The notes beneath the pieces are model-generated. The model worked only from the letters and a program-made list of their open reading frames with translations, was not told where the DNA came from and did not search any database. Both the position numbers and the translations under genes were made by a program. Of a stretch of DNA of 6,769 nucleotides, positions 1 through 6,368 are shown piece after piece. Origin of the DNA: Syntrophales bacterium (GTDB taxonomy: Bacteria > Desulfobacterota > Syntrophia > Syntrophales > UBA8958); the NCBI GenBank assembly GCA_023231165.1, contig JALNVY010000135.1, positions 1 through 6,769 of the forward strand, written 5' to 3'. Numbering within the stretch: the first letter of the stretch is position 1; each line of letters starts with the position of its first letter.

Positions 1-296
1 GGGGTTCCCGAGACGATGGCTTGGGCCTCCTCATCAGTCCTGGGACGGACATTTTGCCGCCACGGATTATTGAAAGACCGGCAACCGCCACCGGACTGAA
101 GTTCCTGGCGGTAAAAATCGGCTAATGGGTGCGTTCCCATGAGTTTGCAGATATACCTTGCCCCCGTCCATTCCAGTTCCGGGCAGTTCTTGTCCTGCTC
201 GTGAGGATGGAGGGCCACGCCAAAGGCACAGGTATTGCGTATACAGCAATAGCCGCAACCGACGCATGGCACCTCTTCTACCGGATCTCTTAACAT
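1..296 (-). CDS. CxxCxxCC cysteine-rich metal-binding protein, 3' end cut by window edge
   Basis: The reverse strand opens with ATG at 296 and stays open for 98 codons to the left edge, so only the N-terminal part is visible. The protein carries PCVGCGYCC at residues 10-18, a C-x2-C-x2-C-C pattern as in the YkgJ-like 'zinc/iron-chelating' family, followed by further cysteines at 23, 38, 50 and 72, giving eight cysteines in 98 residues. Such spacing suggests a bound metal ion or Fe-S centre, but the biochemical role of this family is not known to me. No signal peptide or membrane segment is seen, so a cytoplasmic location is likely. An in-frame TAA lies nine bases upstream of the ATG, which fixes the start at or after 296; the ribosome site is weak (a purine-rich GAAAAGAA about 13 bases upstream). 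It is transcribed away from the biosynthetic genes and may be unrelated to them. The assignment as a gene is firm; the function is not. Confidence 0.75.
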   Translation of the reverse strand, partial: MLRDPVEEVPCVGCGYCCIRNTCAFGVALHPHEQDKNCPELEWTGARYICKLMGTHPLADFYRQELQSGGGCRSFNNPWRQNVRPRTDEEAQAIVSGT

Positions 297-667
297 GATA
301 AATTACCGATTCTTTTCATGATGAGCCGCCACTGGATATTATTGTAAAAGGATTGGTGACTCGGCAAGGGCTGTCGGAAAAGGTATAATCAATCTTATAG
401 ACAAGGGACAACTGTTTGCGGTAAGTGAAACTGAAGACGTAAAGTATTTTGTTCCATACCTTTGCGTGGAAAGGACGGGCGGTGTAAGCTTGTGTCATGA
501 CCATGCATCTTAATGACAGCCCCGCCCATAGTCAAGGCGAAAAAACCTTTGATTCGCCGCTTGGGAACCATTTTTCTGCAGTTATGCCAAGCTCTTTCTT
601 TAGCAAAAGGCGAACATAAGTGGTTAAGCTAATGACTTTGAATGGAATTTATTGGTAGTCTGTTGAT
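297..667. other. divergent intergenic region, AT-richer, no convincing gene
   Basis: This stretch separates the minus-strand cysteine protein from the plus-strand cluster and should hold both promoters. A perfect TATAAT occurs at 384-389 on the plus strand but has no recognisable -35 box at 16-19 bases and lies about 280 bases before the next plus-strand gene. The octamer AAGGCGAA occurs twice (534-541 and 607-614), and TTCGCC at 553-558 is complementary to the core of either copy, so two mutually exclusive small hairpins can be drawn. A plus-strand frame is open from 325 to the TAA at 511-513 and its later half looks protein-like, but it has no usual start codon. No tRNA, riboswitch or strong terminator could be recognised. 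Confidence 0.6.
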
Positions 668-1465
668 ATGGTGATGAAACTTTTCCGAAAATTACGTGCA
701 GGCAGACATCCGGACCTCGATCATGACGCCGGCCGTTACTGGTCCATGAGTGACATTAACGAACGGATAAGGGACCAGTCCCACTGGTACGGAGAGGGAC
801 GCTGGGAGAAGGAAAGATGGCTGGCCTATGGCGATTTTTTCTTTGACCTGGCCGGGAAGCGCCTGCGGCAGGCGGTGGGACCGGACTGGCGGGAGGGTTT
901 AAAAACGAAAACGGCCCTGGACTGGGGCTGCGGGGGTGGGGCAATCGCCAGACTGCTCTGTGAGCATTTTGCCTCCGTTTATGGCATGGATATCTCGGCG
1001 GCGACGCTGTACGAGTGCCGGAAACGGATGGCTGATTTGGCGGCGCATCAGGCAGATAAGGGGCGGGCGGAGGTGGGTAATTTCACTGCCTTCCATTTCC
1101 CATCTGAGTATCCGGAGGCCGTTCTGGACCTAATTACGCCGGGTACGGTTGATTTCATCGTTTCTGTCGGCGTCTTCAAACACTTTCCCTCCCAAGCCTA
1201 TACCCTCAGGGTTCTTCAGATAATGGAAAAGCTGCTGAAAAAAGAAGGGTTCCTTTTTATTCAGATCCGTTATTTCGATGGGGAGGAGAAGTATCGTCCC
1301 AAAGAAGAGGACTACGCCCGCAACGTAATCACCATGACCTCCTTTACTGCGGACGTCTTCGCGGCACAGCTTGCCGCTGCCGGTCTGGCCCTTCTGCACC
1401 GGGAAAGGGATATTGACGGCGAGGATGAAAAGCACGAATATTATTTCCTGGGCAAGGGGATATAA
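668..1465 (+). CDS. class I SAM-dependent methyltransferase
   Basis: A 265-residue cytoplasmic protein with the Rossmann-fold methyltransferase core in its middle. Motif I is ALDWGCGGGAIA (residues 83-94), the glycine-rich loop that binds S-adenosylmethionine. The acidic end of strand 2 is GMDIS (106-110), and motif IV/post-I is DFIVSVGVFKHF (162-173), followed by a helix and the strand GFLFIQIR (194-201). The first 75 or so residues are rich in Trp, Arg and acidic residues and probably form a family-specific substrate cap. The substrate cannot be read from the sequence: the DWGCGGG / SVGVFKHF style is that of small-molecule, sugar or lipid methyltransferases rather than of RNA or DNA enzymes. 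The start is chosen at ATG 668; GTG 671 and ATG 674 are in frame and possible, and the only upstream ribosome-site candidate is a weak GGTAG. It is the first gene of the plus-strand cluster, 10 bases before the ATP-grasp gene. Confidence 0.85.
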   Translation: MVMKLFRKLRAGRHPDLDHDAGRYWSMSDINERIRDQSHWYGEGRWEKERWLAYGDFFFDLAGKRLRQAVGPDWREGLKTKTALDWGCGGGAIARLLCEHFASVYGMDISAATLYECRKRMADLAAHQADKGRAEVGNFTAFHFPSEYPEAVLDLITPGTVDFIVSVGVFKHFPSQAYTLRVLQIMEKLLKKEGFLFIQIRYFDGEEKYRPKEEDYARNVITMTSFTADVFAAQLAAAGLALLHRERDIDGEDEKHEYYFLGKGI

Positions 1466-1475
1466 TAGCTAAAAG

Positions 1476-2459
1476 ATGAAGAACTCGTCCACCATGCGCG
1501 TTGGCATTGTCCATACCGCCGGCTCTCCCTGCGGATGTGCGGAAGCGGTTGCGGGGGGACTCAAGGCGCTGGGTCACGAGATGTTTATCGTTGATTCGGA
1601 AGATATCCTGTTGCGGGCTGAGGAACTGGCGGCAACCTGCGACCTGATCATCGATCACACCGATACCTTTTTAGGCTGGGGGGCCTTGCGGCCTTTCGTC
1701 CGGTGGGAGTTGGAGAAGTGCGGAGCCCGCGTTGTCGGCTCACCCGCACAGGCCTGTTTCCTTGCCGACGACAAGATCGACGCCAAAAGAAGCCTCAATG
1801 TCGCCGGCGTACCCACTCCGCCCGGCGCCGCCGTTACGGAGGCGACTGCTGAGCTTCCCCCCTGGCTACGGCCTCCCCTGATCCTGAAACCGGCCTGTGA
1901 GCACATGAGTCGGGGTGTAACGCTGGCAGAGACTTTGGAAGAAGCGCGGGTGGCTATCGGCGCCCTGCTTGAGAGTTATCGCCAACCGATCCTCGTGGAG
2001 ACATTTATCCCCGGGCGGGAATTAGCCGTTTCCGTCCTTGACTCTCCGGAAGGGTTGGTGGTTTTGCCCATCCTGGAATGGCTTCCTGGCGGTGCGGAGT
2101 ATCGAATCCTGACGGAGTCATTCAAACTTCAGGAAACCAGGGCGGTAAGGGAGGATGCGCACCGGATCATTCTCTCCCCTGCCCGCCAACAGGAACTGGA
2201 GTCCTTGTCGCGCAAGGCCTTCCGGACCTTGGGACTGAAGGATTATGGCCGGTTTGACGTCCGCCTCTCGCCGGATGAGAAATTCTATTTTCTGGAAGCT
2301 AATACAACGCCCAGCCTTGAGACCGGCGAGGCCCTTGCCCTCTCTGCCCGGTGGGCGGGAGTGGACTATGTCCATCTGGTCGAAAGGTTGCTTGAGATCG
2401 CACAGCACCGCTATGGTGTTGATCTCAGAACCAATAAAACGGTGATTGCCAATTATTGA
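1476..2459 (+). CDS. D-alanine-D-alanine-ligase-like ATP-grasp ligase, probably with a different substrate
   Basis: A 327-residue ATP-grasp protein of the Ddl type, about the usual Ddl length. In order it shows an N-terminal alpha/beta domain, the DDK step (98-100) with KRSLNVAGVPTPPG following, the ATP-binding lysine in LILKPA (135-140) with SRGV (145-148), the hinge and metal region VETFIPGRELAVSVL (174-188), RFDVRL (259-264) and the Mg-binding LEANTTP (273-279). These support ATP-dependent joining of a carboxylate to an amine through an acyl phosphate. Several Ddl substrate features differ. The N-terminal loop reads AGSPCGCAEAV, without the usual AEREVS-type segment. The omega-loop Lys-Tyr pair appears as Lys-Leu (217-218). 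The conserved NTxPG ends in Ser (NTTPS). I infer a ligase for a non-canonical amino acid or amino sugar rather than a cell-wall Ddl. The start at 1476 has AAGGGGAT 14 bases upstream; ATG 1494 (residue 7) is a plausible alternative. It sits between two methyltransferases. Confidence 0.85.
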   Translation: MKNSSTMRVGIVHTAGSPCGCAEAVAGGLKALGHEMFIVDSEDILLRAEELAATCDLIIDHTDTFLGWGALRPFVRWELEKCGARVVGSPAQACFLADDKIDAKRSLNVAGVPTPPGAAVTEATAELPPWLRPPLILKPACEHMSRGVTLAETLEEARVAIGALLESYRQPILVETFIPGRELAVSVLDSPEGLVVLPILEWLPGGAEYRILTESFKLQETRAVREDAHRIILSPARQQELESLSRKAFRTLGLKDYGRFDVRLSPDEKFYFLEANTTPSLETGEALALSARWAGVDYVHLVERLLEIAQHRYGVDLRTNKTVIANY

Positions 2460-2507
2460 TGCCATCACAAAACAGTTGTCATTTCAGCGTGGAAGGAACA
2501 GTGGTCG

Positions 2508-3218
2508 ATGCTGATTCAGTTGCCCTCGGGTTTAGTAGAGTTGTTGATTCCCCAGGCGGTCCACATGCCGCCGCCGTCAAGTATTGAACTGGCCGGACTT
2601 CTCGATGTCCAGCCCGGCGAGTCGGTTCTCGATCTCGGCTGTGGGTCCGGCCTGCTCTCCATAGCGGCGGCAAAACTTGGAGCCCGGCAGGTCATTGCCA
2701 CGGATGTGGACCCGTCAGCCCTGGCGGCAGCGCGCCACAATGCCCGCATCAACGGGCTCGAAAGCCGGATCGAACTGCGGGAAGGCTCCTGGTTTGAAGC
2801 GGTGGGGGAGGAAGATCGCTTCGATGTAATTGTGGGCACTCCGCCCCAAACACCGGGACCTATGCCCGGCGGTTCCCGCTATGGGGGCTGGGATGGCACG
2901 GACCACCTGATCTCCGTCATTGCCGGCGCCCCCGCCCATCTGAGCCCGGTGCGGGGAAGGCTCTGGCTGCTGGCCATTAGCCTTGCCAATCCGGCGCGGC
3001 TGCGCCAGGAACTGGCAAGTAATTTTGCCGATGTGCGTCTTATTCACGAAACGATTCGGGAATTTACGTCCGATGAGTACGAGTCCAGGCAAGAGGGCCT
3101 TATGGACCATCTGCTTTCCCTTCGTAAGAAGAAGATGGCGGATTTCGTAGATCAGGAAGAGGGGGGGTATGTTTTTAGAAACCTCTTCCTCCGGAGCGCC
3201 CGTTCCTGGACAAAATGA
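2508..3218 (+). CDS. PrmC/PrmA-like small-domain SAM methyltransferase
   Basis: A 236-residue protein whose core is a textbook 'methyltransferase small domain'. Motif I is VLDLGCGSG (40-48), strand 2 ends in ATDVDPSALAAARHNA (64-79), and the active-site strand is FDVIVGTPPQT (105-115). In PrmC/HemK and the N6-adenine enzymes this last segment reads (N/D)PP(Y/F); here the Asn/Asp is replaced by Thr (GTPPQ), which would remove the side chain that normally holds the amide or amine to be methylated. The segment after it (PMPGGSRYGGWDGTDHL, 118-134) fits the usual substrate loop. The N-terminal 35 residues replace the PrmC helical domain, so release factor is an unlikely substrate; a small-molecule or amino-acid nitrogen is possible. 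GGAAGG at 2491-2496 lies 11 bases before ATG 2508 and supports that start. The TGA stop overlaps the next gene's ATG (ATGA at 3215-3218), implying translational coupling to the deacetylase. Confidence 0.85.
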   Translation: MLIQLPSGLVELLIPQAVHMPPPSSIELAGLLDVQPGESVLDLGCGSGLLSIAAAKLGARQVIATDVDPSALAAARHNARINGLESRIELREGSWFEAVGEEDRFDVIVGTPPQTPGPMPGGSRYGGWDGTDHLISVIAGAPAHLSPVRGRLWLLAISLANPARLRQELASNFADVRLIHETIREFTSDEYESRQEGLMDHLLSLRKKKMADFVDQEEGGYVFRNLFLRSARSWTK

Positions 3219-4129
3219 AGTATCTTATTGTAAATGCAGACGATTATGGCGCAGATGTCTGTCGCAATCAGGGGATTGCCAAGGCGGTCGCCGCCGGCGT
3301 CGTGACCAGTATCAGCGTCCTGGTCAATGGACTGGCCTTCGACGATGCCCTGGCCCGCCTTCCCGCCTGGCAGGGCCGGGGCGTTTCGGTAGGCCTCCAT
3401 GTGAATCTTTCGGAAGGGTACCCTGTCTGTAAAGGACTCGCTGTCCTCCCTGATGAACATGGCTGTTTCCGAGGTAAGTCGTCCACACATAAACTATTGA
3501 TGCAAAAGGGAAATCAAGAATTAGAGCGGGAAGTCGCCCAGGAGATCGAGGCCCAAATCGGGCTTTTGGAATCGAAAGGCATCAAAATCATCCATCTGGA
3601 TGGACACCAGCATGTTCATGTTTTTCCGGTGGTGATCGGCGCCGCTGTCCGGGCGGCGCGAAGGCATGGCATTACCTGGCTCCGTATTCCTGAAGAGACG
3701 GCAACCGTGGCTATAATCTCTGATGATTCTTCATGTCCGGATCATTTGCCGGACCGTGGCAAAGCAAATTATGATCATGTGGAAGTCCTTCGCCGGGAAG
3801 CTGATATATTCAGCCGTCTGGCGGCCGCGGCCCGTCCGTTCCTGAAGGGCTCCGGTATCAGGACAACGGATCATTTCCGGGGGTTATACCTTAAGAGCAG
3901 ACTGTCCTTCCCGCGCCTTGAGGAGCTCCTGAACGATCTGCCCGCCGGGATTACCGAATTGATGGTGCATCCGGGGCGTGCCCCCGCAGGACCTGGTCAG
4001 GGGCCTTTTGCCACCTTCTCAAATATGGACCGGGAAGGTGAATTAGACGTTCTCCTCGATCCAATACTTCTTAACATATTGAAAGAGAAAGATGTTTTTC
4101 TGACACCCTATCCGGAGACCCGGCCATGA
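3215..4129 (+). CDS. ChbG/YdjC (HpnK-like) family carbohydrate deacetylase
   Basis: A 304-residue cytoplasmic protein of the YdjC/ChbG family, metal-dependent deacetylases acting on N-acetylated sugars such as chito-oligosaccharides, and on the sugar of bacteriohopanetetrol glucosamine in the HpnK branch. The expected motifs are all present: NADDYG (7-12) with the catalytic and metal-binding aspartates, GLHVNLSEG (60-68), HLDGHQHVHVFP (127-138) with metal-binding histidines, and ELMVHPG (248-254) near the C-terminus. No signal peptide is visible. The acceptor is not determined by sequence; a monosaccharide-linked small molecule is suggested by the glycosyltransferase directly downstream. It starts inside the stop of the preceding methyltransferase and its own TGA overlaps the next start (ATGA at 4126-4129). 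GGAG upstream of 3215 is too distant to be a strong ribosome site, consistent with coupled translation. Family assignment is firm, substrate inferred. Confidence 0.9.
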   Translation: MKYLIVNADDYGADVCRNQGIAKAVAAGVVTSISVLVNGLAFDDALARLPAWQGRGVSVGLHVNLSEGYPVCKGLAVLPDEHGCFRGKSSTHKLLMQKGNQELEREVAQEIEAQIGLLESKGIKIIHLDGHQHVHVFPVVIGAAVRAARRHGITWLRIPEETATVAIISDDSSCPDHLPDRGKANYDHVEVLRREADIFSRLAAAARPFLKGSGIRTTDHFRGLYLKSRLSFPRLEELLNDLPAGITELMVHPGRAPAGPGQGPFATFSNMDREGELDVLLDPILLNILKEKDVFLTPYPETRP

Positions 4130-5205
4130 TGTCGCAACTCCGCATTCTTATTTTGACCCCCACCGCCCTGCCTACGATTACGGGGAATGCCATGACCGCC
4201 GAGCGCTGGCGCCAGGGCCTGCTCAGGGAAGGTTGCCAGGTGGAGGTCCTGACGACGCGGGATGCGGAAATCCCGAAAATAGGGCAAGCCGTCGCCCGTT
4301 TCCGGCCCGATGTCATGCATGTGCACCATCTTTTCCAATCCGGGACGCTCTTGATGACCCCGCCCCTGGCCGAGCAGCTTCAGGGCATTCCCGTAGTGGC
4401 GACTCCCGCCGGTACGGATCTCAACCAAGATCTCCGGGTCGAGGGCAAGATGGGCACCTTGCGGGCAATCTGTGCCCGCGTTGGGGCCATTGTGGTGCAA
4501 AATAATTGGTTTGCCCGTCTTATGGGAGATCTTTTCCCCGCCTGCGAACGTCGGATCATCTATGTGCCCAAGTCCTTTTTCTGGCTGGGGGATGAGCCCT
4601 GCGCCCTCCGGGAGCAGGCGAAAGTCGGCCCCAATGATTTTCTCTTCTTCCTCCCCGCCGGGGTCCGTCCGGTCAAGGGCAACCTGGAAGGACTGCTTGC
4701 CCTCGAAAAAGTCCATCAGCGGCGGCGTCGGATCCGGGTGGTTTTTGCGGGACCGGCCCTGGATCGGGATTACAGTGCCCGGTTTCAGGAGGAGATCCGG
4801 CGCCTCCAGTCATTTGCCCGCTGGCTCCCCGCCGTTTCTCTCCCGGCTATGCGGTCGGCTTACCAGGAGGCCGATATCGTTCTCAACACCTCGTTTTCCG
4901 AGGGCCTTTCCAATGTCCTCATTGAGGCCATCGCCTCGGGAAAACCGCTTCTGGCAGCAGATATTGAAGGAAACCGCTGGCCAATCCAGGGAAATCTTGG
5001 AGACCGTCCCTGCGGACTCCTTTATGATCCTCAAAATATGGATGATTTCATCGCAAAAGCCATCCGCCTTATCGACGACGAAGCTCTTCGTTCCGCCTTG
5101 GCGCAGGCCTGCCAGGAGCGCGCCGCTGCCTGGCCTCCTCCGGAAGTGGAAATAAAGGGCCTGATTGCTGCGTATCACCAGGCCATTAATCTGAGGACAC
5201 CATAG
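4126..5205 (+). CDS. family 4 (GT-B fold) glycosyltransferase
   Basis: A 359-residue retaining glycosyltransferase of the GT4 type. The N-terminal Rossmann half opens with LRILILTPTALP (5-16) and contains PDVMHVHHLFQSG (61-73), the usual acceptor-side strand and loop. The C-terminal half starts at LPAGVRPVKGNLEGLLAL (176-193), where GT4 proteins bind the nucleotide-sugar phosphates through Arg and Lys, and has the E-x7-E motif EGLSNVLIE (259-267) followed by ASGKPLLAADIEGN (270-283). These parts are typical of enzymes using UDP- or GDP-activated sugars; the precise donor and acceptor cannot be read. The N-terminal glycine loop is reduced to TITGNAM rather than the common GG pair. There is no membrane segment. 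ATG 4126 has GGAG at 4114-4117, eight bases upstream, and is preferred over ATG 4129. The ATGA overlap with the deacetylase suggests that the two act on the same product. Confidence 0.9.
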   Translation: MMSQLRILILTPTALPTITGNAMTAERWRQGLLREGCQVEVLTTRDAEIPKIGQAVARFRPDVMHVHHLFQSGTLLMTPPLAEQLQGIPVVATPAGTDLNQDLRVEGKMGTLRAICARVGAIVVQNNWFARLMGDLFPACERRIIYVPKSFFWLGDEPCALREQAKVGPNDFLFFLPAGVRPVKGNLEGLLALEKVHQRRRRIRVVFAGPALDRDYSARFQEEIRRLQSFARWLPAVSLPAMRSAYQEADIVLNTSFSEGLSNVLIEAIASGKPLLAADIEGNRWPIQGNLGDRPCGLLYDPQNMDDFIAKAIRLIDDEALRSALAQACQERAAAWPPPEVEIKGLIAAYHQAINLRTP

Positions 5206-5215
5206 TAATTTATTT

Positions 5216-5220
5216 GGAGG
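5216..5220 (+). promoter_or_regulatory. ribosome binding site of the FGE-like gene
   Basis: GGAGG ends four bases before ATG 5225 (GGAGGAAAG-ATG). It is the strongest Shine-Dalgarno of the cluster and fixes the start of the exported FGE-like protein. Confidence 0.75.
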
Positions 5221-5224
5221 AAAG

Positions 5225-6328
5225 ATGAAAAATATTCAAAAAAATAAATGGAACGGCAATTTTGGTTGGGTTGCTTTCATCTTGGCAGTGCTGATTCTGT
5301 CTGTGCCCGTTTTGCCCCTGGAGGCGGCGGAGGTGAAAAATATTGTCATCCAGAAAGTGGAGAACCGGTTGCTGTTCATCTATGATTTGGAGGGGGAAGA
5401 AGACGTAGCGACAGTGTCGGTTTATGTGACCGTTGGCGACAAAACCTACCCGTCTAAAAATCTTCGCCTGGAAGGAGATCTGGGCAAGGTCCGGCCAGGG
5501 AGGAACAGGCGCGTTGTCTGGTACGTGTTAAAAGATTTTCCCGGAGGGGTGAATCAACCGGTCAGTGTGGAAATTTCCGCGGGATTGCCAGGCATTATCA
5601 ATAATATCGGCATGAGTTTTGTACTCCTTCCCCCTGGGTCCGTCGTGATGGGCTCTCCCGCTGACGAGTCCGGACGCAATACGGACGAAATGCAGGCACG
5701 GGTGACTATCAGCAGGGCTTTCTATCTACAGACGACTGAGGTTACCCAGAGGCAGTGGAAGCGGGTCATGGGGACTAATCCCTCCCGTTTCAGTGATTGC
5801 GGCGAAGATTGTCCCGTAGAACAAGTTTCCTGGCACGATGCCCAGGCATTCATCCGGAAACTCAATGAGTTGGAGGGGACGAATCGCTACCGGCTGCCGA
5901 CGGAGGCCGAGTGGGAATACGCCGCCCGGGCGGGGACGGCAACAGTCTATTTTTGGGGGAAAGCGCCTGATTGTTCCCGGGCTAATTATGGGAACAGCTT
6001 GTGGAGTTCCGAATGCAGCGGCGCCAATCCCGGTAAAACCATGAAGGTTGGTAGTTTTCGCCCCAACACCTGGGGGCTTTATGATATGGCCGGCAATGTC
6101 TGGGAATGGGTCGACAATTGGTATGGACCTTATAATTCCAGCCAGATCATGAATCCTGATGTTGCCAGATCAGGGGTCTTTCGGGTACAGCGAGGCGGCG
6201 CCTGGGACAGCGACGCCACGGCCTGCCGGACGGCGCTGCGCGTCAAGACCCTCCCCGACGTCAAACTCGGCCACTTGAAATTGAACCCGGGCAATCTCGG
6301 TTTCCGCCTTGCCAGGACGGCGGAATAG
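5225..6328 (+). CDS. exported SUMF1/FGE-sulfatase-domain protein, probably not a true formylglycine enzyme
   Basis: A 367-residue protein with a Sec-type signal: basic N-terminus, hydrophobic WVAFILAVLILSVPVLPL (15-32) and likely cleavage after LEAA (32-35). Residues 36-120 form a beta-rich domain (VENRLLFIYDLEG, then RRVVWYVLKDFPGG), and 128-366 are a full FGE-sulfatase domain: GMSFVLLPPG, TTEVTQRQW (170-178), VSWHDAQAF, RLPTEAEWEYAAR (223-235), GLYDMAGNVWEW (284-295), RVQRGGAW (320-327) and GNLGFR (356-361). In human FGE two cysteines in the segment after RGGS(Y/W) do the chemistry; here the first aligned position is Ser 329 and only Cys 334 remains, so oxidation of sulfatase cysteine is unlikely. 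Cys pairs 192/196 and 250/264 could form disulfides in the periplasm. Many such proteins act as secreted or structural C-type-lectin-fold proteins. Nineteen bases separate it from the glycosyltransferase, so it may be co-transcribed. Role unknown. Confidence 0.85.
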   Translation: MKNIQKNKWNGNFGWVAFILAVLILSVPVLPLEAAEVKNIVIQKVENRLLFIYDLEGEEDVATVSVYVTVGDKTYPSKNLRLEGDLGKVRPGRNRRVVWYVLKDFPGGVNQPVSVEISAGLPGIINNIGMSFVLLPPGSVVMGSPADESGRNTDEMQARVTISRAFYLQTTEVTQRQWKRVMGTNPSRFSDCGEDCPVEQVSWHDAQAFIRKLNELEGTNRYRLPTEAEWEYAARAGTATVYFWGKAPDCSRANYGNSLWSSECSGANPGKTMKVGSFRPNTWGLYDMAGNVWEWVDNWYGPYNSSQIMNPDVARSGVFRVQRGGAWDSDATACRTALRVKTLPDVKLGHLKLNPGNLGFRLARTAE

Positions 6329-6338
6329 GAAAATTTTC
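6329..6338. repeat. perfect 10-base palindrome after the FGE-like stop codon
   Basis: GAAAATTTTC starts right after the TAG stop of the FGE-like gene and ends where the TTGACA box begins. It could be an AT-rich UP-like element or a second regulator half of the downstream promoter. A 10-base AT palindrome can arise by chance, so support is modest. Confidence 0.35.
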
Positions 6339-6368
6339 TTGACAACCAAAAGTTAGTATGCCAAATAT
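6339..6368 (+). promoter_or_regulatory. candidate promoter of the MarR-family gene
   Basis: A perfect TTGACA (-35) lies at 6339-6344. With an 18-base spacer, AAATAT at 6363-6368 is the best -10 candidate, matching TATAAT at only three positions. The box sits 55 to 60 bases before the MarR start and no terminator separates it from the FGE-like gene. The -35 is convincing; the -10 is weak, which would suit a promoter that is activator-assisted or tightly repressed. Confidence 0.5.

Noticed and set aside
67..267. 66-codon minus-strand frame near the left edge
   Set aside because: It is a shifted reading of the same strand; the frame starting at 296 has the CxxCxxCC motif and stays open to the edge, so it is the real gene.
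384..389. TATAAT on the plus strand as promoter of the cluster
   Set aside because: No -35 match at any usual spacing and about 280 bases from the first start codon; kept only as a remark.
316..504. 62-codon minus-strand frame in the intergenic region
   Set aside because: No motif, no ribosome site, low-complexity Ser/Thr-rich ending, and it lies in the AT-richer region between divergent genes.
536..558. GGCGAA/TTCGCC hairpin as a terminator
   Set aside because: The stem has six pairs with an 11-base loop and no U-run follows; it cannot be called a terminator.
1476..2459. Annotation as a housekeeping D-alanine-D-alanine ligase (ddl)
   Set aside because: Substrate-loop residues differ and the neighbours are not cell-wall or division genes; only the ATP-grasp family is supported.
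4108..4716. 202-codon open frame on the minus strand across the glycosyltransferase gene
   Set aside because: It lies entirely antisense to a clear GT4 gene, shows no family motif, and is explained by the GC-rich third codon positions of that gene.
5225..6328. Annotation as a functional formylglycine-generating enzyme or EgtB
   Set aside because: One of the two FGE cysteines is Ser, no sulfatase is adjacent, and the protein is exported and has no DinB-like domain.
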